Shown here piece by piece: positions 1 through 8,483 of a stretch of 64,000 bases of DNA. The first letter of the stretch is position 1. Each line of letters begins with the position of its first letter. Source of the DNA: Prevotella sp. (GTDB taxonomy: Bacteria; Bacteroidota; Bacteroidia; Bacteroidales; Bacteroidaceae); contig JAIKWS010000060.1 of the NCBI GenBank assembly GCA_024684515.1, positions 1 through 64,000 of the forward strand, written 5' to 3'. The notes beneath the pieces were generated by a model. The model had not been told where the DNA came from, ran no database searches, and saw only the letters and a list, made by a program, of their open reading frames with translations. The translations under genes were made by a program, and so were the position numbers.

Positions 1-31
1 AGTTTGGCTCTGCTCTCGCTGCTCCAAAAGT

Positions 32-240
32 TCCCCTTTGATGGGAGGGGAGTGCCATCCGGCTGAGACCATGCGGTTGAGACCATGCGGACATCGCGTA
101 GCCATCAATAGCGGACATCGCGTAGCCACCAACAGCGGACATCGCGTAGCCACCAACAGCGGACATCGCGTAGCCACTAATAGCGGACATCGCGCAGCCC
201 CTCCCCTTTGATGGGAGGGGAGTGCCATCCGGCTGAGACC
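32..240. repeat. 24-bp tandem array framed by 39-bp direct repeats
   Basis: A 39-bp sequence at 32-70 is repeated exactly at 202-240. Between them lie five copies of a 24-bp unit beginning GCGGACATCGCG at 87, 111, 135, 159 and 183 (the last partial). The 39-bp repeat starts with an inverted repeat TCCCCT, 8 nt, AGGGGA, so each copy can form a small hairpin. No coding function is apparent. Confidence 0.85.
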
Positions 241-375
241 TGCGGGATGAGGCCATGCGGGGTTTGGGCACCGGAGGTTGCTGCAAGTAACGTACAGAAT
301 AGCAAAACGGCAAAATGCCTGCCAGTTGAGGCCACCCGCGGCCAGTATCATCCAAGGCTCTCACACACACATGGC

Positions 376-429
376 TTTCGACCCTTTCGACTTCTCGACC
401 CTCTCGACCTTTTCGACCTTTCGGGCTTT
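376..429. repeat. 9-bp degenerate tandem repeat
   Basis: Six units of 9 bp related to TTTCGACCC run in tandem and continue into a TTTCGGGCTTTTCGG stretch that recurs in altered form at about 477-500 and 540-575. This looks like slippage-type low-complexity DNA. Confidence 0.6.
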
Positions 430-942
430 TCGGATTTCCCCGCGACGTCCCTAGCATAGTAAAGAGATTTTCGTGACTTTCGGGCTTTTCGATGTTCTCT
501 GATTTCCCCACGACGGCATCTTGTACTGGAAAAAAGAATTTTCGGGTATTTCGGTTTTTCGGATTTTTTTCGGAATAAAAGATTAAAGGAATTTGGGAAT
601 AAAAGAATAGAAGAATTTAGGAATTTAAATCAACTAGCATTATGAAGAACAAAGAATTCTGGAGGGCTGTCCCCTCTGAAAATGAAGAATGAAGAATGAA
701 GAATGAAGAATTTGCTACCGCTACGTGTCATGGCCTATAGCCAGCAAGTTGACCTCCAACATTAGAAGGTAGACTACGAGAGAAGCTCCTCGCATGTATC
801 GAAGCTTGTAGAGGGGCTTTGATGTGTTAAAAGGGGAAGTTTTGAGTTTGGAGTTTGGAGCTCTAGAGTTTAGAGCTTTGAGTTTAGAGCTTAGAGTTTT
901 GAGCTCTAGAGTTTAGAGTGTACGTCAAAGCGGGTATGATAT

Positions 943-2448
943 CTATTGCTGTGTCTTCTCCTTTAGTTTGGATGCGATGGTCTGTGGGGTGATGTCTACA
1001 GGACCATGCATCAGTTCAGGCACGTTGTAGCTTTTCAGCAACTGCAGGTGATGCTCGGGATTGCTACAGGGCAGTTCGAAAGGCTTGGTGGCTTGTCCCA
1101 TAGAGTCGATATGCGAGAAGAATGGTCGGGTGAAGACTCCATCGTAGCGACGAGACGAGAAGACGACCCATCGCCCGTTGCTACTCCAAGTGTGATAGCT
1201 CTCGCTATTTGTGGAGTTGCACTCGCTGAGAGGTCGTGCCTGCTGTGTGGCAAGGTCCAGTAGCCATAGGTCAGCATCTCTGTGCCAGATGTGGAAGGTA
1301 CCGTATTCTCCAAGAGTGAACATCAGCCATCGTCCATCGGGGGAGACACGTGGCAGTGTGGCGCTTTGTCCCTCCTCCATATCGTTTAGTCTGAGTGTAT
1401 CGGCACAAAACACCATCTCTCGCGAGCCAAACTGGCGAGTATCAGGATTGAAAGGCCTACGCCAGATGTTGTACTTTATCTCATGTGCCCTCAAGGTCAG
1501 TTCTTCCAGGTCGATACTGTCAGTATCGTATTCAAAACAGGCGCTGCTGTAGTATAGATATCGTCCGTCTGGCGACCATGTAGGAAATGTTGACATCTCG
1601 TTGGGTATATCCTCGATGGTCGTCGTCTTCTGGCTGTCAATATCGTAGAGAAGGAGAGCACTCTGTGCATCGTAGACTTCGATTTTGTCAATGTCGACAG
1701 TGTGGAAACTCTGAACGGTGTTGTTGCAGGAATAGGCGATGAGCTTCTCGGTGGGATGCCACGCTGGATAGACAGCAGGTAGCTGACGTTTAGAAGTGGA
1801 GTCGGCAGAAGCAATATTCACTTTCTGCAGTTTGTCGTCGTAGGCAATGATAGTGCCGCCATGAGCATGTCGTGCGTGCAGTTGCATGCGACGTGGGTTG
1901 TATTGCTGGTAGCTGTGGCAGTTGATGCATTGGCCACTGGTTTCGGAGCTGCAGAGCATATTGTCGTAGATGACGGACTCGTCGAAGTTCTCCAGGCAGC
2001 GCTGGCAGATGGTAAGTTCCTCGTAGGAGACGTAGGATGGCGATATGAGACGATAGCTGATCCAGGGATCGATGCTGTCGGCAGACACCTGTATGCTGAA
2101 AGGCTTGAAGTGAATCCATTGACTGTCTTTCTGGGCAAAGATGTCCACGCAGATTGTGTTGCCTGAGGACTTACTAAGTAGCTGGTGCCATTCGTCAATA
2201 TCCGGACATACCTTCAATCCGGGGCATATCAATTCGTTGCCGTCAGAAGAGAACCGTGTGACGGCATCGTCGGCATCATTGAGCAACTCGAAACATAGCG
2301 GAGCAATGTTGACAGGCACGGTGACCCCTGCATAGTCAGGATAAATCTTTGGCAGCAAGCTGGCTTCGGCATACTGTTGAGGAACCCTTGTCTGCTGGCA
2401 CGAGAGGAGTGTCATCATGCAGATGAAAAACGAGAGGAAATTCTTCAT
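943..2448 (-). CDS. TolB-like (PD40) lipoprotein with a CxxCH motif
   Basis: The product is 501 aa with a lipoprotein signal (a hydrophobic stretch ending in Leu-Ser-Cys17), so it is probably anchored facing the periplasm. From about residue 225 on there are at least four blade-like segments of the form P-x-W-x-P-x-x-x-x-L-x-x-x-S, typical of TolB/PD40 beta-propellers. Ahead of the propeller is C174-I-N-C-H178, a canonical c-type heme-binding motif, and a separate C148-x-x-C151. Several His residues (H191, H194, H196) follow. The start overlaps the DUF6057 gene stop by 4 nt, so the two are translationally coupled and probably work together. Heme attachment is an inference; the Cys pairs could instead bind metal. 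The substrate or partner is unknown. Confidence 0.7.
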   Translation of the reverse strand: MKNFLSFFICMMTLLSCQQTRVPQQYAEASLLPKIYPDYAGVTVPVNIAPLCFELLNDADDAVTRFSSDGNELICPGLKVCPDIDEWHQLLSKSSGNTICVDIFAQKDSQWIHFKPFSIQVSADSIDPWISYRLISPSYVSYEELTICQRCLENFDESVIYDNMLCSSETSGQCINCHSYQQYNPRRMQLHARHAHGGTIIAYDDKLQKVNIASADSTSKRQLPAVYPAWHPTEKLIAYSCNNTVQSFHTVDIDKIEVYDAQSALLLYDIDSQKTTTIEDIPNEMSTFPTWSPDGRYLYYSSACFEYDTDSIDLEELTLRAHEIKYNIWRRPFNPDTRQFGSREMVFCADTLRLNDMEEGQSATLPRVSPDGRWLMFTLGEYGTFHIWHRDADLWLLDLATQQARPLSECNSTNSESYHTWSSNGRWVVFSSRRYDGVFTRPFFSHIDSMGQATKPFELPCSNPEHHLQLLKSYNVPELMHGPVDITPQTIASKLKEKTQQ

Positions 2449-3974
2449 TGCTCGACGTATTTATTTCGGTTGAGGTAAAATCTGAAGTAGACGTTTCTAA
2501 GTTCGCTTTGCTGGGGAGTATCGCCGGGGGAGCTGGCGAGATGCTCTATCAGGAAAGGTTCCAACTGCGACTGGTCGCTAGTGAGGAAATCGTCGTTTCT
2601 GAGCAAGGGGAAGATGCCCTGGAACTCGGCATCTTGTGCGATAAGTGACGGTTGTCGGACATAGTCCTCGTATTTCCTGGCCCATTGGCTGTGGAAACTT
2701 GTCTTTCTGAGCAATGAGAGATAGCGCAAGGCAGCGGCAGACTCGCCATTGAGTAGCGAACATTTCGCCATCAGTTTCAGCTTCTCAACACTCCAGCCAT
2801 ATTCCACACCGTCTTCCATGCACCACCGATAGCAGTAGTTGGGTATTCCATATTGCAGATAGAGCATCTTGCCGATAGTATGAACGGAGTGAACGGGGAA
2901 GATGGCATCGGGTCGCGCAAAGCCGTCGGGATAATTGTAGATGTCGTTGCTCACTCGTCCCAGTCGCTGCAGGGCAAGGTTCTTCATCATGCTCATTGCC
3001 CGGGTTGGTTCGCCTTTGCTGTCCTGTATGGTAGCGAGCATGCCCTCCCAGTCCTGTTGCTCCATCTGCCTGCTCATGGTGAGCTGTCGGTGGAAGTTGT
3101 CGTCCTTGTACCATCCCAGGAACGACACAGCAAGGAGACACAAATAGCCCAAAGCACTCACAAGCCGCTCTCTACGTCTCTCCTTTGGAATACGACAGGC
3201 AGCGAATATCGTCAGCCACAGGACGATGATGACGTATGGCAGGTTCTTCCACGTGTCGGCAATGCCATTATGGACGAAGACGGGCAGAGCAGTCCAGTAG
3301 ATGTTGGAAAGTGGCGTCTGATGATAGAGCGTTGAATAGCAGATTAACGGAATCAGCAAAACCGACAATAGTGCGGCCACAGAATGAATGACCTTGCCGC
3401 TACGACTTCCCGCTGAGGAATGCCCCAAGCTGCTCACCCCCATCAGCAGTGTGGCTAGCAGTCCGTAGAAGCCAAAGAGCGGATAGCTGATCAGTGTGGA
3501 CAGGACGATGAACGATGTGGTGATGTAAAAACGACGTGGCAATCGGAGATAGATCCACAGCAAGGCAGTAGCAACAAGAATGCCCAGTGTGGCCACAAAC
3601 AAGTGTCCTCTCAGCTTGATGAAATAGATCCAATAGCCCAGGTCTACGTCAGTCAGCAAGAGCATGACAATGGGAATCAGCGTCATCCACACCATCTGCC
3701 GGGGGATGTGGAACGTTTGTTTCATCATCCACATCAGCATTGCCCACATCATGCACAGCAATGCCGCTCCTAATGCCGGATAGTAGAAGAACTGTGTGAA
3801 ATAAGCCCCCGTCCAGGAGAGTAGTCCTCCCGAAACCTGCATACACTGCTGGAAGAATAGCGGTGTGTCTAAAAACAGGTTCTGCTCTTGCGCAGTCCAC
3901 AAATAGTCGCTTTCAAAGACGACCAGAGCAGCATAGGGCAAAAGCAGAACCAGGAATGGGAGAAACCTTCTCAT
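2445..3974 (-). CDS. DUF6057 family membrane protein
   Basis: A 509-aa polytopic membrane protein. The first 290 residues contain about eight to nine hydrophobic segments; the C-terminal 200 residues are soluble and helical, resembling a repeat (TPR-like) tail. The N-terminal pattern (a first TM, then F-E-S-D-Y-L-W and a D-T-P-L-F-F block) matches what I remember of DUF6057, a family seen in Prevotella and relatives with no known function. It lies 41 nt downstream of metG and overlaps the following lipoprotein gene by ATGA, so the last two genes are one unit. I infer a role at the envelope with that lipoprotein. Confidence 0.7.
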   Translation of the reverse strand: MRRFLPFLVLLLPYAALVVFESDYLWTAQEQNLFLDTPLFFQQCMQVSGGLLSWTGAYFTQFFYYPALGAALLCMMWAMLMWMMKQTFHIPRQMVWMTLIPIVMLLLTDVDLGYWIYFIKLRGHLFVATLGILVATALLWIYLRLPRRFYITTSFIVLSTLISYPLFGFYGLLATLLMGVSSLGHSSAGSRSGKVIHSVAALLSVLLIPLICYSTLYHQTPLSNIYWTALPVFVHNGIADTWKNLPYVIIVLWLTIFAACRIPKERRRERLVSALGYLCLLAVSFLGWYKDDNFHRQLTMSRQMEQQDWEGMLATIQDSKGEPTRAMSMMKNLALQRLGRVSNDIYNYPDGFARPDAIFPVHSVHTIGKMLYLQYGIPNYCYRWCMEDGVEYGWSVEKLKLMAKCSLLNGESAAALRYLSLLRKTSFHSQWARKYEDYVRQPSLIAQDAEFQGIFPLLRNDDFLTSDQSQLEPFLIEHLASSPGDTPQQSELRNVYFRFYLNRNKYVEQ

Positions 3975-4015
3975 TTCTCGCTTATCTCATATAGCTTTTC
4001 TTACATCTTTTAATA

Positions 4016-6085
4016 TTAGCCCACCTGACTACCAGGCTTCACGTCCTTGGTGGTGGTGACTACACTGAGACTATCATCAGCATCAACGGCAGATAGAATC
4101 ATGCCCTGACTTTCTATGCCCATCATCTTGCGAGTGGCAAAGTTGGCCACAAAGAGTATGCGCTTGCCTACCAGTTCCTCCGGTTTTTCGTAGAAGGCAG
4201 CGATACCCGAGCAGATAGTACGGTCGGTGCCTGTTCCATCGTCGATAGTAAACTGGAGCAGTTTCTTTGATTTGGGTACACGCTGGCAGGCTTTGACCAG
4301 TCCTACGCGGATGTCTAGTTTCTCAAAATCGTCGAAAGAGACGGTCTCCTTGATGGGAGCTGCCTTATGTTCTGCAGCCTCGTTGGCTTTCTTGGTAGCT
4401 TCCAGTTTGTCGAGTTGTTTCTGGATGACCTCATCTTCTATCTTCTCGAACAGCAGCTGTGGTTCACCCAGCTGGTGTCCGGCCTTCAACAGGTCTGTCG
4501 ATCCCAGCTGCTCCCACTCGAAGCTGTCGATATTGAGCATCTTGCGGAGCTTCTCACTCGAGAAGGGCAGGAAAGGCTCGAAGGCAATAGCCAGGTTGGC
4601 AGTCAGTTGCAGACAGATGTTCAGGATGGTCTCGCAGCGTTTGCAATCGCATTTCCACATCTTCCAGGGCTCGCACTCGGTAATGTATCTGTTGCCAATA
4701 CGTGCCAGGTTCATGGCCTCAAACTGAGCATCGCGGAACTTGAACTGCTCCAGCAGCGTCTCCACCTTCTGTTTCACGTCCTTGAACTCCTCCAGGGTAG
4801 CCTTGTCGCTCTCTGTCAGCTCGCCACATGGAGGCACAATGCCGTTCCAGTATTTCTTCGTGAGCTGTAGGGCACGATTCACGAAGTTGCCGTAGACAGC
4901 CACCAACTCGTTATTGTTGCGGTCCTGGAAGTCCTTCCATGTGAAGTTGTTGTCTTTCGTCTCAGGAGCATTGGCTGTGAGCACATATCTTAATACGTCC
5001 TGCTTGCCCGGCATGTCAACAAGATATTCGTGCAGCCATACAGCCCAGTTGCGCGAGGTGGAAATCTTGTCGTTCTCGAGATTGAGGAACTCGTTGGCGG
5101 GCACATTGTCAGGCATGATATACTGTCCGTGAGCCTTCATCATCGTAGGGAAGATGATGCAGTGGAAGACGATGTTGTCCTTGCCGATGAAGTGTACCAG
5201 GCGGGTGTCCTCGTCCTGCCACCATTTCTGCCAGGGACCCCATTTCTCTGGCTCGCGGTCACACAGTTCCTTGGTGTTCGACACATAGCCGATGGGTGCG
5301 TCAAACCATACGTAGAGCACTTTTCCATCGGCACCATCGATGGGTACAGGGATGCCCCAGTCGAGGTCGCGTGTCATAGCACGTGGCTGCAGGTCCATAT
5401 CGAGCCAGGACTTACACTGTCCGTAGACATTGGGCCGCCATTCCTTGTGCTCCTCCAGTATCCACTTCTTCAGCCACTCCTGGTATTCGTTTAGTGGGAG
5501 GTACCAGTTCTTGGTTTCTTTCAGCACGGGAATCTCTCCAGTCTCTTTCGAACGCGGATTGATGAGCTCCGTAGGCTCCAGTGCCCGTCCGCAGCCCTCT
5601 TCACACTGGTTGCCGTATGCCGTCTTGTGGCAATAGGGACACTCGCCCACCACGTCGCGATCGGTGAGGAACTTGCCGTTCTTCTCGTCGTAGAACTGCT
5701 TGGTGGTCTGTTCCACCAGTTTGCCGTCGTCGTAAAGCTTGCGGAACCATTCGGCAGCAAATTGATGGTGAACGTCACTCGTGGTACGGCTGTAGATGTC
5801 GAACGAGATGTCGAATTCCCTGAATGAGTCCTTGATGATTTTGTGATAGCGGTCTACCACATCCTGTGGGGTGATACCCTCCTTACGGGCACGCTGGGTG
5901 ACGGGTACGCCATGCTCGTCGCTTCCGCCAATGAACAATACTTCGCGCTTCTTAAGACGCAGGTAGCGGACATAGATGTCGGCAGGCACATAGACACCGG
6001 CAAGATGACCAATGTGAACACCGCCATTGGCGTATGGTAGTGCAGACGTCACAGTTGTACGCTTGAAAGTCTTCTTTTCCATCAT
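4016..6085 (-). CDS. metG: Methionyl-tRNA synthetase
   Basis: The enzyme charges tRNA-Met with methionine in the cytoplasm. The 689-aa sequence has the class I HIGH signature H24-I-G-H27, a zinc-knuckle region near residue 147 (C-P-Y-C and C-E-E-G-C), and a KMSKS loop in the variant form K-I-S-T-S near residue 340. The last 110 residues form an EMAP/Trbp111-like tRNA-binding domain containing D-I-R-V-G, as in the long dimeric MetG type. The gene starts with two consecutive ATG codons; either could be used. A TAnnTTTG box lies about 30 nt upstream (6114-6121). The length is normal for the family. Confidence 0.97.
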   Translation of the reverse strand: MMEKKTFKRTTVTSALPYANGGVHIGHLAGVYVPADIYVRYLRLKKREVLFIGGSDEHGVPVTQRARKEGITPQDVVDRYHKIIKDSFREFDISFDIYSRTTSDVHHQFAAEWFRKLYDDGKLVEQTTKQFYDEKNGKFLTDRDVVGECPYCHKTAYGNQCEEGCGRALEPTELINPRSKETGEIPVLKETKNWYLPLNEYQEWLKKWILEEHKEWRPNVYGQCKSWLDMDLQPRAMTRDLDWGIPVPIDGADGKVLYVWFDAPIGYVSNTKELCDREPEKWGPWQKWWQDEDTRLVHFIGKDNIVFHCIIFPTMMKAHGQYIMPDNVPANEFLNLENDKISTSRNWAVWLHEYLVDMPGKQDVLRYVLTANAPETKDNNFTWKDFQDRNNNELVAVYGNFVNRALQLTKKYWNGIVPPCGELTESDKATLEEFKDVKQKVETLLEQFKFRDAQFEAMNLARIGNRYITECEPWKMWKCDCKRCETILNICLQLTANLAIAFEPFLPFSSEKLRKMLNIDSFEWEQLGSTDLLKAGHQLGEPQLLFEKIEDEVIQKQLDKLEATKKANEAAEHKAAPIKETVSFDDFEKLDIRVGLVKACQRVPKSKKLLQFTIDDGTGTDRTICSGIAAFYEKPEELVGKRILFVANFATRKMMGIESQGMILSAVDADDSLSVVTTTKDVKPGSQVG

Positions 6086-6113
6086 ATTAATATGTTTGTT
6101 TCGTTTCGAGGTG

Positions 6114-6121
6114 CAAAGTTA
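6114..6121 (-). promoter_or_regulatory. metG promoter, -7 box
   Basis: TAACTTTG on the minus strand matches the Bacteroidetes primary-sigma -7 consensus TAnnTTTG. It sits 29 nt upstream of the metG start, between the HAD gene stop and metG. I see no clear TTTG box at -33. Confidence 0.65.
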
Positions 6122-6146
6122 GTGTTTTTTTAGGAAAAATCCGCCA

Positions 6147-6851
6147 TCATGAACGAATTATTTCCAACAGCTCGCCGAAATGTGCAATCTCGACCATGCG
6201 CTTGTGCTCAAAATGGTCATGGTGCTCCAACTGCCATGTGACGTGGAAAGGGATGTAAACGGCATAGCTGCCAATGGCCAGTGCGGGTGCGATGTCACTC
6301 TTCAGCGAGTTGCCCACCATGATCATCTCTTCTGGCTTAATGTCCAGCTTTTCACAAAGAGTCCGGAACTCCCGCTCCCCTTTGTTGCTAGTGATTTCAA
6401 TGTGGTCGAAGAAGTGTTGCAATCCCGAACGCTCCAGCTTGTGTTCCTGATCGAGCAGCTCACCCTTGGTGAAAAGAATCAGTTGGGGACGTGACGGCTG
6501 CTCTTTTAGCGTGGTGAGTGTTTCCATCACCTCAGGCAGTGGTGTACAGGGAAACTGCAGTAAGCCGTAGCACTCATTCAGAATCTTGTTGAGCGTGGCA
6601 GCAGGCATCTCATGATGGCTGACTCTCATGGCAGTCTCCATCATGGAAAGGGTAAAAGCTTTCACGCCATAGCCAAGCAAGGGCATATTTTTTCTTTCGG
6701 TGGCAAACAGTTCCAGGGCAGCTGTCTCACGGTCTACCCATGGGATCAGTTCATCATACAGATGTTGCATGACGACTTCAAAATGGCCTTGACAGTCCCA
6801 CAAGGTGTCGTCGGCATCAAAGGCAACAGCCTTTATATTTCTTATAATCAT
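6147..6851 (-). CDS. HAD-superfamily hydrolase (YjjG-like)
   Basis: A 234-aa cytoplasmic phosphatase-type protein. HAD motif I is D-A-D-D-T-L-W-D near residue 12 (nucleophile and general acid Asp), motif II is L-F-T-K-G, motif III Lys is in the T-S-N-K-G-E segment, and motif IV is V-G-N-S-x-x-S-D-I. A helical cap follows motif I, as in the subfamily I pyrimidine or sugar-phosphate phosphatases. The substrate cannot be read from sequence. Its start overlaps the stop of the upstream CarboxypepD_reg-like gene by 4 nt, making it the last gene of the operon led by the CHU_C protein. Confidence 0.85.
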   Translation of the reverse strand: MIIRNIKAVAFDADDTLWDCQGHFEVVMQHLYDELIPWVDRETAALELFATERKNMPLLGYGVKAFTLSMMETAMRVSHHEMPAATLNKILNECYGLLQFPCTPLPEVMETLTTLKEQPSRPQLILFTKGELLDQEHKLERSGLQHFFDHIEITSNKGEREFRTLCEKLDIKPEEMIMVGNSLKSDIAPALAIGSYAVYIPFHVTWQLEHHDHFEHKRMVEIAHFGELLEIIRS

Positions 6852-8032
6852 GGCTCGTTTTCGAAAATAGAAAATGTGGCAGGCAGGTTTGACAGCAAAA
6901 TCTCCTTCTGCCGATCATCGTCAGTATTAAAGCGTATATACCAGGAAGCAGGCAATTCCAGCCACTGATCGTAGCCGGAAGGACTCTCGCTACAAGTGGA
7001 GAGTCTGAGAGTGGCTTCCATGTTAGGAAAACCTCCGCCGGTCTGGTCGTTGAATTCCTTTTGCCGCTGGTCTTCGCTGTCGTGACCAGCAAAATACATC
7101 TTATATCTTATTTCTGCAGGGTATAGAGTGCCATTGTCACGGAGAGCATAGCTGACATGATAGTCACGGGTCCAAGTGTCAATTCGATAGCCAAACACTC
7201 GTGCCATAGCGTACATGATGCCTTCGATGAGTTCCTGACGATTGGTCTTGGTACCTGTGACGCGTTGAGCACCGAGAATGATGCATCTTGCCGTGTCAAG
7301 GACTATCCAGCCTCTATCGTCCGTCTCATGCTTGGAACGGAAGCGCAGTTCAACTTCGTTGCTGCTGATACCCTGATAATCAGCGTTGTGGAAGAACCGG
7401 TGGGACCGTATGAAGCTGTTGTCGAGATTGGCCACGAAGTCTTCGTAGAGCATGCGGCGGAGGTTGGTCATGTCCGTTAGTCGCGTGCTGTCAGAAGCTA
7501 TAATCTGTGCAGAATCAAGTAGGATGGCGTATTGCTTATGATGAGTATCGCGGGTGCGCAACAGTCCCGTGCAATGAAAGCGATAGATATTGTCGGTGCC
7601 CATGCTTTGCGTGTCGTAGACAAAAGATTCATTGGCTTCATGCGAAAAGTAGTTCTGCTGTTTTAGTCTGACGACCTGCTTCAGGCAACGTCTAATCCAC
7701 TCTGGCTCTTTGTTGGTGACGATGACCTCTGCCTTTGACAGATATCTAGGCTGCAGGAACAGTGTGTCGGCAAGCTTCCGGAATGTTCGCTTCTCGTAGT
7801 TGAGATGAGAAACAGTAAGCCGCTGGAAATGGAAGCCTATACGTGCTTTCCCCTGCTCGTTGCTGATACAAGAGTGGAAGCTGCCCGCTTCTTTAGTATA
7901 AAGCGACGCATGTGCTACTGGCTGGTGGGTATCGGCATCTGCAACAACTACTTCTCGTACATCTTGAGAAACGCATTTGCCCGAAATGAGTAGTAACAAA
8001 ATGACGGTGATAGTGTAGCGACAGATTGGCAT
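6848..8032 (-). CDS. CarboxypepD_reg-like domain protein, exported
   Basis: A 394-aa protein with an N-terminal signal peptide (hydrophobic residues 8-17, probable cleavage after the Cys-Val-Ser near residue 22). Residues about 25-95 resemble the carboxypeptidase regulatory-like (CNA-B type) beta-sandwich that Bacteroidetes place at the N-terminus of many envelope proteins: V-V-V-A-D-A-x-T-x-x-P-V-x-x-A-S-L. The remaining 300 residues are rich in aromatic and charged residues and are not a family I can name. It may be a periplasmic or outer-membrane-associated protein of the DUF5686-like kind, but I see no full barrel. It lies between the repeat protein and the HAD gene with nearly no spacing. 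Confidence 0.65.
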   Translation of the reverse strand: MPICRYTITVILLLLISGKCVSQDVREVVVADADTHQPVAHASLYTKEAGSFHSCISNEQGKARIGFHFQRLTVSHLNYEKRTFRKLADTLFLQPRYLSKAEVIVTNKEPEWIRRCLKQVVRLKQQNYFSHEANESFVYDTQSMGTDNIYRFHCTGLLRTRDTHHKQYAILLDSAQIIASDSTRLTDMTNLRRMLYEDFVANLDNSFIRSHRFFHNADYQGISSNEVELRFRSKHETDDRGWIVLDTARCIILGAQRVTGTKTNRQELIEGIMYAMARVFGYRIDTWTRDYHVSYALRDNGTLYPAEIRYKMYFAGHDSEDQRQKEFNDQTGGGFPNMEATLRLSTCSESPSGYDQWLELPASWYIRFNTDDDRQKEILLSNLPATFSIFENEP

Positions 8033-8039
8033 CCCTATA

Positions 8040-8483
8040 TTATTTCAATAGTTTGAAGAAAAAGAGTATGGCTGCGTGGCTAGGCTTGACATCTTTGGCA
8101 TATCCGATGGTATGGTAGTTGCTATCCTGTATGGTACCATCGCTCTTGATATAGCCCAGAGTACTGTAATTGCTGTTTTTTACCGATCCGTCGCTCTTGA
8201 CGTAGCCCAGAGTGCGGTAGTTACTATCCTGTATGGTACCATCGCTCTTGATATATCCCATAGTGCGATAGTTGCTGTCCTGCACGGTACCATCGTTCTT
8301 GATATGTCCTATCGTGCTGTAGTTGCTGTTCTTTATGGTACCGTCCCGGTCTACGTATCCAACGGTTCTGTAATTGCTGTCCTTGATGTCCTGGGCATAT
8401 GACTGACAATAGCCAATAAGCATTCCCATGATCAGTAGAAGCCGGCAGTATCGCTTTGCTTGTCTGTTAAAGAATTTATTCAT
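8040..8483 (-). CDS. Secreted 17-residue-repeat protein (beta-flower type)
   Basis: A 147-aa protein with a signal peptide ending near A30. Residues 34-131 are six tandem copies of a 17-aa unit with consensus (K/Q)-(D/N)-S-N-Y-x-T-(I/L/V)-G-Y-(I/V)-K-x-D-G-(T/S)-(I/V). Such units resemble the small repeat proteins annotated in Bacteroidales as 5-fold beta-flower proteins; that match is from memory. The C-terminus is a short hydrophobic segment (A-I-L-F-F-F-K-L-L-K). The start codon lies inside the uvrA stop region (8-nt overlap), so it is co-translated with uvrA although it has no obvious link to DNA repair. Confidence 0.75.
   Translation of the reverse strand: MNKFFNRQAKRYCRLLLIMGMLIGYCQSYAQDIKDSNYRTVGYVDRDGTIKNSNYSTIGHIKNDGTVQDSNYRTMGYIKSDGTIQDSNYRTLGYVKSDGSVKNSNYSTLGYIKSDGTIQDSNYHTIGYAKDVKPSHAAILFFFKLLK

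Larger units (their letters stand above)
1..942. other. Non-coding repeat-rich intergenic region
   Basis: No convincing gene lies here; the 83-codon open frame at 208-459 is built of repeat sequence. The region contains a 24-bp array (87-199), a 39-bp direct repeat, a 9-bp TTTCGACCC-type array (376-429), four copies of a 7-bp AATGAAG unit (681-708) and a run of degenerate GAGTTTAGAGCT-like motifs (about 845-920). The downstream lipoprotein gene ends at 943, so part of this sequence may be its 3' untranslated region. Confidence 0.75.

Noticed and set aside
208..459. 83-codon gene
   Set aside because: Begins inside the 39-bp repeat and ends in the 9-bp array, with no promoter and no recognisable protein.
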